Shown here: positions 8,216 through 18,658 of the stretch, one piece after another
Numbering within the stretch: position 1 is the first letter of the stretch
How the letters are laid out: each line of letters opens with the position of its first letter
Source of the DNA: Spongiibacter nanhainus
Lineage (GTDB): Bacteria; Pseudomonadota; Gammaproteobacteria; Pseudomonadales; Spongiibacteraceae
Length of the DNA stretch: 64,000 nt
Direction of reading: 5' to 3'
Assembly (NCBI RefSeq): GCF_016132545.1
Contig: NZ_CP066167.1
Span: forward strand, 2,445,001-2,509,000
Made by a program: the position numbers and the translations under genes
Notes under the pieces: generated by a model
Database searches by the model: none
Seen by the model: only the letters and a program-made list of their open reading frames with translations
Told to the model about the DNA's origin: nothing

Positions 8216-9220
8216 TTATTTACCTAACAACTGCGCAATGCGGCGGGTGTCGTGGTGAGACTGAAGAGCGATATGCAGCACCATGGTGAGGGGCACCGCC
8301 AAAAAGATACCCACGGGCCCCAACACCCATCCCCACACGATCAAGGACGAGAACACCACCAGCGGTGACAAACCCATATTGTGGCCCATCACCCTGGGCT
8401 CAATCACATTGCCCACCAGTGTATTGGCAAAGATGAAGATAACGGCGGTTTGTAAGGTCAACCACCAGCCCCCGGTTGCCAGCGCGACGGCGACCGCCGG
8501 CAAGGCGGCCAAAAATGAACCAATGCTGGGAACGAAATTGAGGAAAAACGCCAACAGTCCCCACAGCAGCGGGTAATCCAAACCGATGCCCCACACCATC
8601 AGACCAATCATGATCCCGGTAGCCAGGGAGATCCAGGCCTTGATCACCAGATAGCGCTTTACGTTGGTGGCAAAACGGGCCAGGTAACCCGGAGCATCGG
8701 GGCTGCCAAAGGCCCGCTCAAACTTGGCCGGCATGGTATGGGCTTCCAGCAGTGCAAATGCCACCACAAAAATGATGAGAATAAAGTTGACCAGGATTTT
8801 GCGCAGCCCGGTGAAGAGGTCTCCCAGCCACGCCAGCGCCGAGCTGGGCTCAAGATACATCATCAGGTTCTGATCGACGGCCAGACCAGCGCTATTCAGG
8901 TACTGCACCAGCTGATTGAGAATCGCCTTAAATTTGTCCCGGTAGGCGGGAATGTTATCCGCCAGTTCGGCAGTGGAGGCCCCCAGCAGCGATAGCGACA
9001 CCATAAACAGGCCCAACAACAGCAGCACAATAATCAGCACCGCCAGCCAAGCCGGTACCCGGTGGCGGGTCATGGCGCCCATTAGCGGTGCGCAGGCAAT
9101 GGTGATAAAGCCCGCCAGCAGAAAGGGCACCAACAGCGTGGAGGCGGCCTTCATGCCAGCGATAATGATCACCAGACAGGTGAGGGCCAACATCACCCGC
9201 AAAATCTGATAGTTTTGCAT
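8216..9220 (-). CDS. AI-2E family transporter (PerM/TqsA type)
   Basis: A protein of about 334 residues with the AI-2E transporter architecture: N-terminal pair of helices, a soluble amphipathic segment (residues 75-135), then a re-entrant cluster of helices ending in VFSSLIVWGWVLGPVGIFLAVP. Family members have been linked to export of autoinducer-2, sodium/proton exchange or unknown roles, so substrate is open. The ATG at 9220 is chosen; an in-frame TTG at 9232 directly follows a stop codon and is the only alternative. It heads an apparent minus-strand operon with the APC permease. Confidence 0.8.
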   Translation of the reverse strand: MQNYQILRVMLALTCLVIIIAGMKAASTLLVPFLLAGFITIACAPLMGAMTRHRVPAWLAVLIIVLLLLGLFMVSLSLLGASTAELADNIPAYRDKFKAILNQLVQYLNSAGLAVDQNLMMYLEPSSALAWLGDLFTGLRKILVNFILIIFVVAFALLEAHTMPAKFERAFGSPDAPGYLARFATNVKRYLVIKAWISLATGIMIGLMVWGIGLDYPLLWGLLAFFLNFVPSIGSFLAALPAVAVALATGGWWLTLQTAVIFIFANTLVGNVIEPRVMGHNMGLSPLVVFSSLIVWGWVLGPVGIFLAVPLTMVLHIALQSHHDTRRIAQLLGK

Positions 9221-9354
9221 TGCTCCGACCAATCACAAAGACGCCGTTCACACTACTATGTGACGACTCGCGTCGCCAACAGAATAAATTGGCAAACTTT
9301 AGCGGCCCGCAGTGACAGCGCCGTGACGGCTTATCGTCGCCCCTTCTGGCAGGG

Positions 9355-9360
9355 TATAAT
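9355..9360 (+). promoter_or_regulatory. Promoter -10 element for rimO-rsmE
   Basis: A perfect TATAAT lies 33 bp before the rimO ATG, giving a predicted leader of about 25 nt. The -35 region (about 9331-9337) is weak. Confidence 0.5.
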
Positions 9361-9392
9361 GCGCTGTTAGCTTACCCACAGAGATTTCAGTT

Positions 9393-10721
9393 ATGACGGA
9401 TACCCCTCCGACAAGAAAGGTCGGCATGGTCAGCTTGGGCTGCCCCAAGGCCCTGGTGGACTCGGAGCGCATCCTCACCCAGTTGCGTTTGGACGGTTAC
9501 GAGATTGTGCCCAGTTACGATGACGCCGACGTAGTTGTGGTTAATACCTGCGGCTTTATCGATAGTGCCAAGCAGGAGTCTCTGGACGCCATTGGCGAAG
9601 CACTTAAGGAGAACGGCAAAGTGATCGTCACCGGCTGCCTGGGAGACGATGCCAAGATCCGCGCCACCCATCCCGATGTACTGGCAGTCAGCGGCCCGGC
9701 GGCCTATGAGCAAGTGGTGGGTTCAGTCCACGAGTGGGCGCCGGTAGAGAAGGCCCACGACCCCTTTGTGGATTTGCTTCCGCCCCAGGGCGTCAAACTC
9801 ACCCCGCGCCACTACGCCTACTTGAAAATCTCCGAGGGCTGCAACCACCGCTGCAGTTTCTGCATCATTCCCAGTATGCGGGGCGACCTGGTCAGCCGGC
9901 CCATCGGCGATGTCATGGAAGAGGCACAGCGCCTAGTCAACGCCGGGGTCCGTGAGTTGTTGGTCATCTCCCAGGACACCAGCGCCTATGGCGTCGACAT
10001 CAAGTACCGCACCGGTTTCTGGAACGGACAGCCCATTAAATCGCGGATGCTGGAATTGTGTGAAGCACTGGGCGAGCTGGGAGTGTGGGTAAGGCTGCAC
10101 TACGTCTACCCCTACCCACACGTCGACAATGTGATTCCGCTGATGGCGGAGGGCAAAATCCTGCCCTATTTGGATATTCCCTTTCAGCACGCCAGCCCCC
10201 GGGTGCTCAAACTGATGAAGCGCCCCGCCCACCAGGAAAAAACCCTGGAACGCATCAAGGCTTGGCGAGAGCAATGCCCCGATCTGGTAATTCGCTCCAC
10301 CTTTATCGTCGGCTTCCCCGGTGAGACCGAGGAAGACTTCCAGATGCTGCTGGACTGGCTGCGAGAGGCGCAACTGGACCGGGTGGGCTGCTTTGAGTAC
10401 TCCCCGGTAGAGGGTGCTACCGCCAACGATCTCCCCGACCCAGTGCCGGACGACATTAAAAAAGACCGCTGGGAACGCTTTATGGCAGTCGCCCAGGAAA
10501 TCTCCGCCGATCGTCTACAACAGCGCATAGGCGGCCAAGAGGAAATTCTGATTGACCACGTCGACGAAGAGGGTGCCATCGGACGCAGTATCGCCGATGC
10601 CCCGGAGATCGACGGCAAGGTCTATCTCGATGGCGTCACCGGCGTACAGCCTGGGGATGCGCTGCTGGTCAATATTATCGGCGCAGACGACTACGACCTC
10701 TGGGCCGAGCCGGCGGGATGA
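9393..10721 (+). CDS. rimO: Ribosomal protein S12 methylthiotransferase
   Basis: RimO (442 residues) adds a methylthio group to the beta-carbon of Asp88/89 of ribosomal protein S12 by radical SAM chemistry. The N-terminal domain has the three auxiliary-cluster cysteines C17, C53 and C82; the radical SAM motif CNHRCSFC occupies 150-157; a C-terminal TRAM domain follows (about 375-440). The sequence [13 protein letters not shown] distinguishes RimO from the tRNA enzyme MiaB. The stop codon overlaps the start of rsmE (ATGA), so two translation-apparatus modification enzymes are translationally coupled. Confidence 0.97.
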   Translation: MTDTPPTRKVGMVSLGCPKALVDSERILTQLRLDGYEIVPSYDDADVVVVNTCGFIDSAKQESLDAIGEALKENGKVIVTGCLGDDAKIRATHPDVLAVSGPAAYEQVVGSVHEWAPVEKAHDPFVDLLPPQGVKLTPRHYAYLKISEGCNHRCSFCIIPSMRGDLVSRPIGDVMEEAQRLVNAGVRELLVISQDTSAYGVDIKYRTGFWNGQPIKSRMLELCEALGELGVWVRLHYVYPYPHVDNVIPLMAEGKILPYLDIPFQHASPRVLKLMKRPAHQEKTLERIKAWREQCPDLVIRSTFIVGFPGETEEDFQMLLDWLREAQLDRVGCFEYSPVEGATANDLPDPVPDDIKKDRWERFMAVAQEISADRLQQRIGGQEEILIDHVDEEGAIGRSIADAPEIDGKVYLDGVTGVQPGDALLVNIIGADDYDLWAEPAG

Positions 10722-11422
10722 ATCGCGTACTTTTTAACGCGCAAGACTTTGTCACTTCTGACCGAGTCAGGCTCTGCGATTACCGAGCAGATCACATACG
10801 TAGGATCTTGAGGGCAGCGCCAGGCGATTGTCTGAAGGTCGGGCTAATCAACGACCGCTGTGGCAGTGGCGAAGTCCTGGAGATCAACCAAAGCAGCGTC
10901 ACGCTGAGAGTGACACTGGACCAAGCACCGCCCCCAAAGCGTCCTGTCACTCTTCTTCTGGCCTTGCCCCGCCCCAAAATGGCTCGCCGTATTGTCCACG
11001 CCGCTACCGAGCTGGGGGTTAAGAAAATCATCTTACTTAACAGTTACCGGGTAGAGAAAAGCTTCTGGCAAAGCCCGCTGGTGGACGACACTCACTTATT
11101 CTCGGCAATGGTAGAGGGCCTAGCCCAATGCGGTGACACCATCCTGCCAACCCTACAACGAGCCAGGCTATTTAAACCTTTCGTAGAAGATGAGCTACCG
11201 ACACTACTGAGCCAACGCACAGGATTGGTGGCACACCCCTATGCCTCGTCGGCTTTTACAAAGCCCTCAGGTGAGACAGTGCTCGCCATCGGGCCGGAGG
11301 GCGGTTTTATCCCCTATGAAGTGGAAAAACTACTGGAGGCTGGGATGCAAGGATTTACCCTGGGCCCCCGCATTTTGAAAGTAGAAACCGCCGTTCCCGC
11401 GATTCTTGGGCAGTTTTGCTAA
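10718..11422 (+). CDS. rsmE: 16S rRNA m3U1498 methyltransferase
   Basis: A 234-residue SPOUT-class enzyme that methylates N3 of U1498 of 16S rRNA. The N-terminal PUA-like RNA-binding domain covers about residues 1-70 ([12 protein letters not shown]), and the knotted SAM-binding region carries the family signature [15 protein letters not shown] at about 190-204 and [11 protein letters not shown] at 216-226. It overlaps rimO by 4 bp. The gene appears somewhat less GC-rich than its neighbours, but nothing else suggests transfer. Confidence 0.93.
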   Translation: MNRVLFNAQDFVTSDRVRLCDYRADHIRRILRAAPGDCLKVGLINDRCGSGEVLEINQSSVTLRVTLDQAPPPKRPVTLLLALPRPKMARRIVHAATELGVKKIILLNSYRVEKSFWQSPLVDDTHLFSAMVEGLAQCGDTILPTLQRARLFKPFVEDELPTLLSQRTGLVAHPYASSAFTKPSGETVLAIGPEGGFIPYEVEKLLEAGMQGFTLGPRILKVETAVPAILGQFC

Positions 11423-11593
11423 TCGATTACGCACTCTTATTCTGCTCTGCGTCCTCGTCGCCAAAATCTGTGTTGTTCTCCCCCTCTCCCAATTCGTACA
11501 CGCTGTGCTAGGGTAAAGTAATATCTGCTGGGGCGCCTCCTGCATTAACAGGGGCAACAGCGGCTGACAGAATCGAGGAGAAACTGAGGAATC

Positions 11594-14251
<2,658 letters not shown>

Positions 14252-14295
14252 TTGACCGCCCCCGCTCTCCCCCAACACAACGAGAGGTAGCAAGA

Positions 14296-14631
14296 GTGAA
14301 AATCAACCTGGAAGTCGAACTAAGCCCGGAAGAGCTGCGCCGTCTGGTGGGACTCCCCGATATGCAGCCCTTTTGGGACGGCGTTCAGGATCGCATCATG
14401 GAAGGCGATACCGAAATGGTGCAGCAACTGGCTAAAACGGCCCTGTCTGAGGGAATGAAAACGATCGACCTGTCGACCCGCATCCTTAAAAACTTAAGCG
14501 GCTTTGTCAGACGGGGCGACCAGGATCAGGACAGCGGCCAAGACGACACCGCAAATACCCGCAAAACCACTAGCACTCGGCGCCGAAGCAGCGCAAAATC
14601 CACCCGCAGCAAGTCCACAACTAAAAGTTAA
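14296..14631 (+). CDS. DUF6489-type small protein with a basic tail
   Basis: A 111-residue protein. Residues 1-70 form a predicted helical domain (KINLEVELSPEELRRLVGLP) that resembles the DUF6489 family. The last 25 residues are Ser/Thr/Arg/Lys-rich (RRRSSAKSTRSKSTTKS), an unstructured cationic tail of a kind that often contacts nucleic acid or polyanions. Function is unknown. It sits 5 bp upstream of the GNAT-nitrilase fusion gene, so the two are likely co-translated. Confidence 0.65.
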   Translation: MKINLEVELSPEELRRLVGLPDMQPFWDGVQDRIMEGDTEMVQQLAKTALSEGMKTIDLSTRILKNLSGFVRRGDQDQDSGQDDTANTRKTTSTRRRSSAKSTRSKSTTKS

Positions 14632-14636
14632 ACTTC

Positions 14637-16235
14637 ATGGCTTCAGACAACTCGGGCGGCCAAGAGGGCGGTGGCAATATCACGTCGGCCAACAAAGTCT
14701 TACGGGTGCGCAATGCCCAGCGCAAAGATATCCCCGGTATCGCCCGGCTGTCCAAGCGGGTCTATGCCGATACCGGTATCGCCCCCTACACCAACGCCGA
14801 GCTTCGCGGCCATCTCAACCATTTCCCCGAAGGTAAATTTGTCGTCACCCTGGATGACGACGTGGTCGGCTACTGCGCCACCTTTCGAATCAGCGGCAAA
14901 ATATGCCTTGCTAACCATAGCTGGGAGTCAATCACGGCCAATGGCTATGGCTCCCGCCACGACCCCGATGGCGAGTGGCTATACGGCATGGAGGTCTGTG
15001 TCGACAAGACCGTGCGCGGCTACCGCATTGGCCAACGTCTCTACAACGCCCGTAAAAAACTCTGCGAGTCGCTGGGGCTCAAAGGCATTGTTTTTGTCGG
15101 ACGCTTCCCGTCGCTTTCCAAGCGCATCAAAAAATACGGTTCGGCCGAGGCCTACCTGGAAGCAGTCATCAATCAACAGGCCCGGGACCCGGTACTGTCT
15201 TTTCAGTTGCGCAACGGCTTTGAACCGCTGCGCCTGATGCCCGGCTACTTACGGGAAGACACGGCCTCCATGGGCTACGGCGTACTGCTGCAATGGCTGA
15301 ACCCCAAAATCGACACCCAAGCCAGCGACGCCCATGAAAAACGCTACGGCAGTCATCCGCCGGATACAGTCAGGGTGGGCACGGTGCAATATATGCAGCG
15401 CCGGGTGCTATCGTTCCGGGAATTTATCTCGCTGGTGGAGTACTTCGTCGATGTGGTGGCGGATTACAAAGCCGACTTTGTGGTGTTCCCAGAGCTAATC
15501 ACTCTGCAGCTGCTCTCCATTGAGGATCAGGAACTTAGCCCCATTGAAGCCATTGAGGCCCTCACCAAGTACACGCCTCGCTACTGTGAGGCCATGAGCG
15601 ATCTGGCGGTGCGTTACAACATCAATATCATTGGCGGCTCTCATCCGACCCGGGTCGCCAATGGTCGGGTGGAAAATATTTCCTACGTTTTTCACCGCGA
15701 CGGTCGCATCGACGAGCAAGCCAAAATCCACCCCACCCCCAATGAGGTGTACTGGTGGAACATTGAGGGCGGCGACAGCCTCAACGTAATCGACACCGAC
15801 TGCGGTCCGATTGGAGTGCTGATTTGCTACGACTCTGAGTTCCCGGAACTGGCCCGTCACCTGGTCAACCAAGGCGCCGAAATTCTCTTTGTGCCCTTCT
15901 GCACCGACGAGCGCCAGGGATATCTCCGGGTTCGCTACTGCAGCCAAGCCAGGGCGGTGGAAAACCAGGTCTATGTGGTGATGTCAGGGAATGTCGGCAA
16001 CCTGCCCAACGTGGCGAATATGGATATTCAGTACGCCCAGAGCTGTATTCTCACACCCTGTGATTTCAGCTTTGCCCGGGACGGCATCGCCGCCGATACC
16101 ACCCCCAACGTCGAAACCGTTGCCATCGCCGACCTGCGTCCCGAGGCCCTACGCGTCGCCCGCAACAGTGGCACAGTGCAAAACCTCCGGGATCGTCGTC
16201 ACGACCTGTATCAAGTGCGCTGGCGGGGTGGCTAA
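14637..16235 (+). CDS. Fused GNAT acetyltransferase and carbon-nitrogen hydrolase
   Basis: A 532-residue two-domain protein. Residues about 20-210 form a GNAT N-acetyltransferase domain (VRNAQRKDIPGIARLSKRVY; CoA loop region VRGYRIGQRLYNARKKL). Residues about 240-532 are a nitrilase-superfamily amidase with the complete catalytic triad E286 (VVFPEL), K363 (AKIHPTP) and C397 (LICYDSEFPE). Fusions of this kind are annotated in many bacteria, but their substrate is not known; an acyl transfer followed by, or coupled to, amide hydrolysis is plausible. No ribosome binding site is visible, consistent with coupling to the gene 5 bp upstream. Confidence 0.88.
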   Translation: MASDNSGGQEGGGNITSANKVLRVRNAQRKDIPGIARLSKRVYADTGIAPYTNAELRGHLNHFPEGKFVVTLDDDVVGYCATFRISGKICLANHSWESITANGYGSRHDPDGEWLYGMEVCVDKTVRGYRIGQRLYNARKKLCESLGLKGIVFVGRFPSLSKRIKKYGSAEAYLEAVINQQARDPVLSFQLRNGFEPLRLMPGYLREDTASMGYGVLLQWLNPKIDTQASDAHEKRYGSHPPDTVRVGTVQYMQRRVLSFREFISLVEYFVDVVADYKADFVVFPELITLQLLSIEDQELSPIEAIEALTKYTPRYCEAMSDLAVRYNINIIGGSHPTRVANGRVENISYVFHRDGRIDEQAKIHPTPNEVYWWNIEGGDSLNVIDTDCGPIGVLICYDSEFPELARHLVNQGAEILFVPFCTDERQGYLRVRYCSQARAVENQVYVVMSGNVGNLPNVANMDIQYAQSCILTPCDFSFARDGIAADTTPNVETVAIADLRPEALRVARNSGTVQNLRDRRHDLYQVRWRGG

Positions 16236-16247
16236 GCCTTGGGGGGT

Positions 16248-16892
16248 TTAACTGGGGCAGCTCACCCCAGTGCCACCCAGGCCACAGTAGCCACCGGGAT
16301 TCTTGTCCAGGTATTGCTGGTGATACGCCTCGGCGTAGTAAAACGGCCCGGCCGGGCAAATCTCGGTGGTCAGCCCCCCCAATCCATTTTCAGCGAGCGC
16401 TTCTTGATAGCGGGCGGCAGAGCTTTCGGCAACCTCCCGCTGGGCATCACTGGTGTAGTAGATGCCCGACCGGTATTGGGTACCCACATCGTTGCCCTGG
16501 CGCATGCCCTGAGTGGGATCGTGACTCTCCCAGAAGCTTGTCAGTATCTGTGAAAGACTGATGACGGCGGGGTCATAGACCACCAAGACCACCTCATTGT
16601 GGCCAGTCATTCCCGAGCAGACTTCCTCGTAAATGGGGTTTGGTGTGTGTCCAGCGCTGTATCCGACGGCGGTGGTATAAACACCAGGCAGTTGCCAAAA
16701 CTTCCGCTCTGCCCCCCAAAAACACCCCATCCCCAGAATGATCGTCTCGGTCCCCTCCGGAAACGGACCCACCAGTGGTGTGCCCAGCACAGTGTGTCGA
16801 TCTGGCACCTGCATGGCCTGATCTCGCCCAGGCAGAGCCTGATCGGCAGATGGAATAACCAGTGGCTTGCGATAACGATCCAGGATATTCAT
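16248..16892 (-). CDS. msrA: Peptide-methionine (S)-S-oxide reductase
   Basis: A 214-residue MsrA that repairs methionine-S-sulfoxide in proteins. The catalytic motif is GMGCFWGAE with C57 as nucleophile; C203 and C212 near the C-terminus ([13 protein letters not shown]) are the recycling cysteines of the three-cysteine subclass, reduced by thioredoxin. The N-terminal 45 residues match the extended form of E. coli MsrA. It is convergent with the GNAT-nitrilase gene (12-bp gap) and divergent from speD. Confidence 0.95.
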   Translation of the reverse strand: MNILDRYRKPLVIPSADQALPGRDQAMQVPDRHTVLGTPLVGPFPEGTETIILGMGCFWGAERKFWQLPGVYTTAVGYSAGHTPNPIYEEVCSGMTGHNEVVLVVYDPAVISLSQILTSFWESHDPTQGMRQGNDVGTQYRSGIYYTSDAQREVAESSAARYQEALAENGLGGLTTEICPAGPFYYAEAYHQQYLDKNPGGYCGLGGTGVSCPS

Positions 16893-17119
16893 ATTGACTC
16901 CTCAAGGGCACACAGTCTCTTGCAACAGAGTATGCCTTTTTTACCACTTTAGTGGCCAGTTACCACAGGTCCAACGCCCCACCAAAGCAGCGCCGCACAA
17001 GCGTCATTAACACAATGAAAACTCTGTAAAATTCCCTACCTTAATAGACAAAAAAATAGGTTGCTATTTAGGATCAAAACCGTTTAAATCGCCGCTCCTT
17101 TCACCCTTGCGGAGGATTT

Positions 17120-17173
17120 ATGCTAAATGAAAAGCTTGGATCTACTGCCCTCTTCGGAGGCTTGTGCAGCTAA
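17120..17173 (+). CDS. Possible leader peptide overlapping the start of speD
   Basis: A 17-codon frame (MLNEKLGSTALFGGLCS, stop at 17171-17173) begins at an ATG four bases after GGAGG, the best ribosome binding site in the region, and overlaps speD in another frame. The speD ATG lies 7 bp further on, at 11 bp from the same GGAGG, which is longer than ideal. It may be a real upstream ORF that influences speD translation, or a chance ATG. I can see no conservation from one sequence. Confidence 0.3.
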   Translation: MLNEKLGSTALFGGLCS

Positions 17174-17591
17174 CGTCAATCCGATTAGCTCATCGGACGA
17201 AAATCACGATCACCTTATTGTCCGCGATGGCGTGGCCTACGCTGGCACACATCTGATTATCGACCTTTGGGGTGCATCCCACCTCGATGATATCCCCCGC
17301 ATGGAAAAGGCCTTCCTCGACTGCGTTCGAGAGTGCGGCGCTACCCTGCTCCATATCCACATGCACCACTTCACCCCCAATGGCGGTGTCTCCGGTGTAG
17401 CCGTGCTGGCTGAGTCTCATATCAGCGTTCACACCTGGCCGGAGCGGGATTACGCCGCTTTCGACGTGTTTATGTGTGGCGACGCCAAGCCGGAACTGGC
17501 CGTGGGCATTCTGCAAAAAGCCTTCTCCCCATCTCGAATAGAAGTGGGCGAAAACCTGCGCGGAAGAATGGACGATGTCGATGTGGTTTGA
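17127..17591 (+). CDS. speD: S-adenosylmethionine decarboxylase proenzyme
   Basis: A 154-residue prokaryotic class 1B AdoMet decarboxylase, the source of the aminopropyl donor for spermidine. The proenzyme self-cleaves at E96-S97 in LAESHISVHTWPE, turning S97 into the catalytic pyruvoyl group. The conserved domain begins only at about residue 37 (AYAGTHLIIDLWGAS), so the first 36 residues are an extension compared with the compact enzyme of about 125 residues. It overlaps speE by 17 bp. The translation start is not well defined because the ribosome binding site is better placed for an overlapping frame 7 bp upstream. Confidence 0.92.
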   Translation: MKSLDLLPSSEACAANVNPISSSDENHDHLIVRDGVAYAGTHLIIDLWGASHLDDIPRMEKAFLDCVRECGATLLHIHMHHFTPNGGVSGVAVLAESHISVHTWPERDYAAFDVFMCGDAKPELAVGILQKAFSPSRIEVGENLRGRMDDVDVV

Positions 17592-18423
17592 TGAAACCCT
17601 TCACGACGGGTATCACCAGGGCTTCCAGATCAAGGAAGTCCTGTTTGAGAACAAAACCGACCACCAGCACCTGGTGATTTTTGAATCCACCACCTTTGGC
17701 AGGGTTATGGCGCTCGACGGCATAATCCAGACCACCGAGCGGGATGAATTCATCTATCACGAGATGCTGGCGCACGTCCCACTGTTTAGTCACGGTGACC
17801 CCAAAGATGTATTGATCATCGGCGGCGGTGACGGCGGATTGCTGCGGGAGGTACTCAAGCACCCTCAGGTAAAAAAGGCCGTGCAGGTTGAAATCGACCA
17901 GGCCGTCATCGACATGTGCCGCCAGTACCTGCCCAATCACTCGGCAGGTGCCTTTGACGACAAACGTGCCGAAATCGTTATCGGCGATGGCATCGACTAC
18001 GTCACCAACAGCGATCGTCAGTTCGACGTAATCCTCTCCGACAGCACCGACCCTATCGGCCCCGGTGAAGTCCTGTTCACCTCGCCTTTTTACCAAGGCG
18101 TTAAACGCTGCCTCAAACCCGGCGGTATTTTTGCCGCGCAAAATGGTGTGGCGTTTATGCAGCCCGACGAGGTCAGCACGACCTACCGGCGGCTAAGCCC
18201 TTTGTTCGAGGATTGTAGTTTTTTCACCGCAGCGGTCCCCACCTATGTCGGCGGTATTATGACCTTTGCTTGGGCCTGCAACGATAGCGGTCCGAGAGCA
18301 AGTTCCCTGGAAGTTTTGCAGCGTCGCTTTGGCCAAAGCGATATCGACACTCGATATTACACGCCGGAAGTACATGCCGGCGCCTTTGCCCTGCCTCGCT
18401 ACATCCTGAATTCCATCAATTAA
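17575..18423 (+). CDS. speE: Polyamine aminopropyltransferase (spermidine synthase)
   Basis: A 282-residue spermidine synthase that transfers an aminopropyl group from decarboxylated AdoMet to putrescine. The nucleotide-binding GGGDGG motif is at residues 83-88 and the catalytic stretch ILSDSTDPIGPG follows near 150-161. The start overlaps the 3' end of speD, so the pair is translationally coupled. ATG codons at 17575 and 17581 are both possible. With speC on the other strand at 23.2-24.4 kb the window encodes the route from ornithine to spermidine. Confidence 0.95.
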   Translation: MSMWFDETLHDGYHQGFQIKEVLFENKTDHQHLVIFESTTFGRVMALDGIIQTTERDEFIYHEMLAHVPLFSHGDPKDVLIIGGGDGGLLREVLKHPQVKKAVQVEIDQAVIDMCRQYLPNHSAGAFDDKRAEIVIGDGIDYVTNSDRQFDVILSDSTDPIGPGEVLFTSPFYQGVKRCLKPGGIFAAQNGVAFMQPDEVSTTYRRLSPLFEDCSFFTAAVPTYVGGIMTFAWACNDSGPRASSLEVLQRRFGQSDIDTRYYTPEVHAGAFALPRYILNSIN

Positions 18424-18458
18424 GCTCGCACACGGCGCCCCGTCCTGGGGGTGCCAAA

Positions 18459-18553
18459 TCTGTGACCTCCATCACATTTCGCCCTAATCACTTTCAATCA
18501 GTGGCATTTGTCACATAAGCATTTCGAGAATTTTGATACAACTGCTTTACAAT
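18459..18553 (+). promoter_or_regulatory. CRP/Vfr-type site and promoter region of the repeat-protein gene
   Basis: TGTGACCTCCATCACA at 18461-18476 matches the CRP half-site consensus TGTGA-N6-TCACA exactly and is followed by TTT, as in strong sites. A second, degenerate site (AGTGG-N6-TCACA) lies at 18500-18515. TACAAT at 18548-18553 is a possible -10 element. The leader to the ATG at 18659 would be about 100 nt. FNR/Dnr sites differ (TTGAT-N4-ATCAA), so CRP/Vfr is the better guess. Confidence 0.6.
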
Positions 18554-18658
18554 ACGTATTTTCCCCTATCAGCTTGATCCTGCTTAGAAAGCACCAGGAA
18601 CTCACAAAGATTAGGGAGTACGGATCTTCTCTATGTTAGTTAGACACGGATATGCCTT

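Noticed and set aside
18533-18558. Sigma70 -35/-10 pair TTGATA and TACAAT before the repeat-protein gene
   Set aside because: Spacing between the two is only 9 bp; they cannot form one promoter together.
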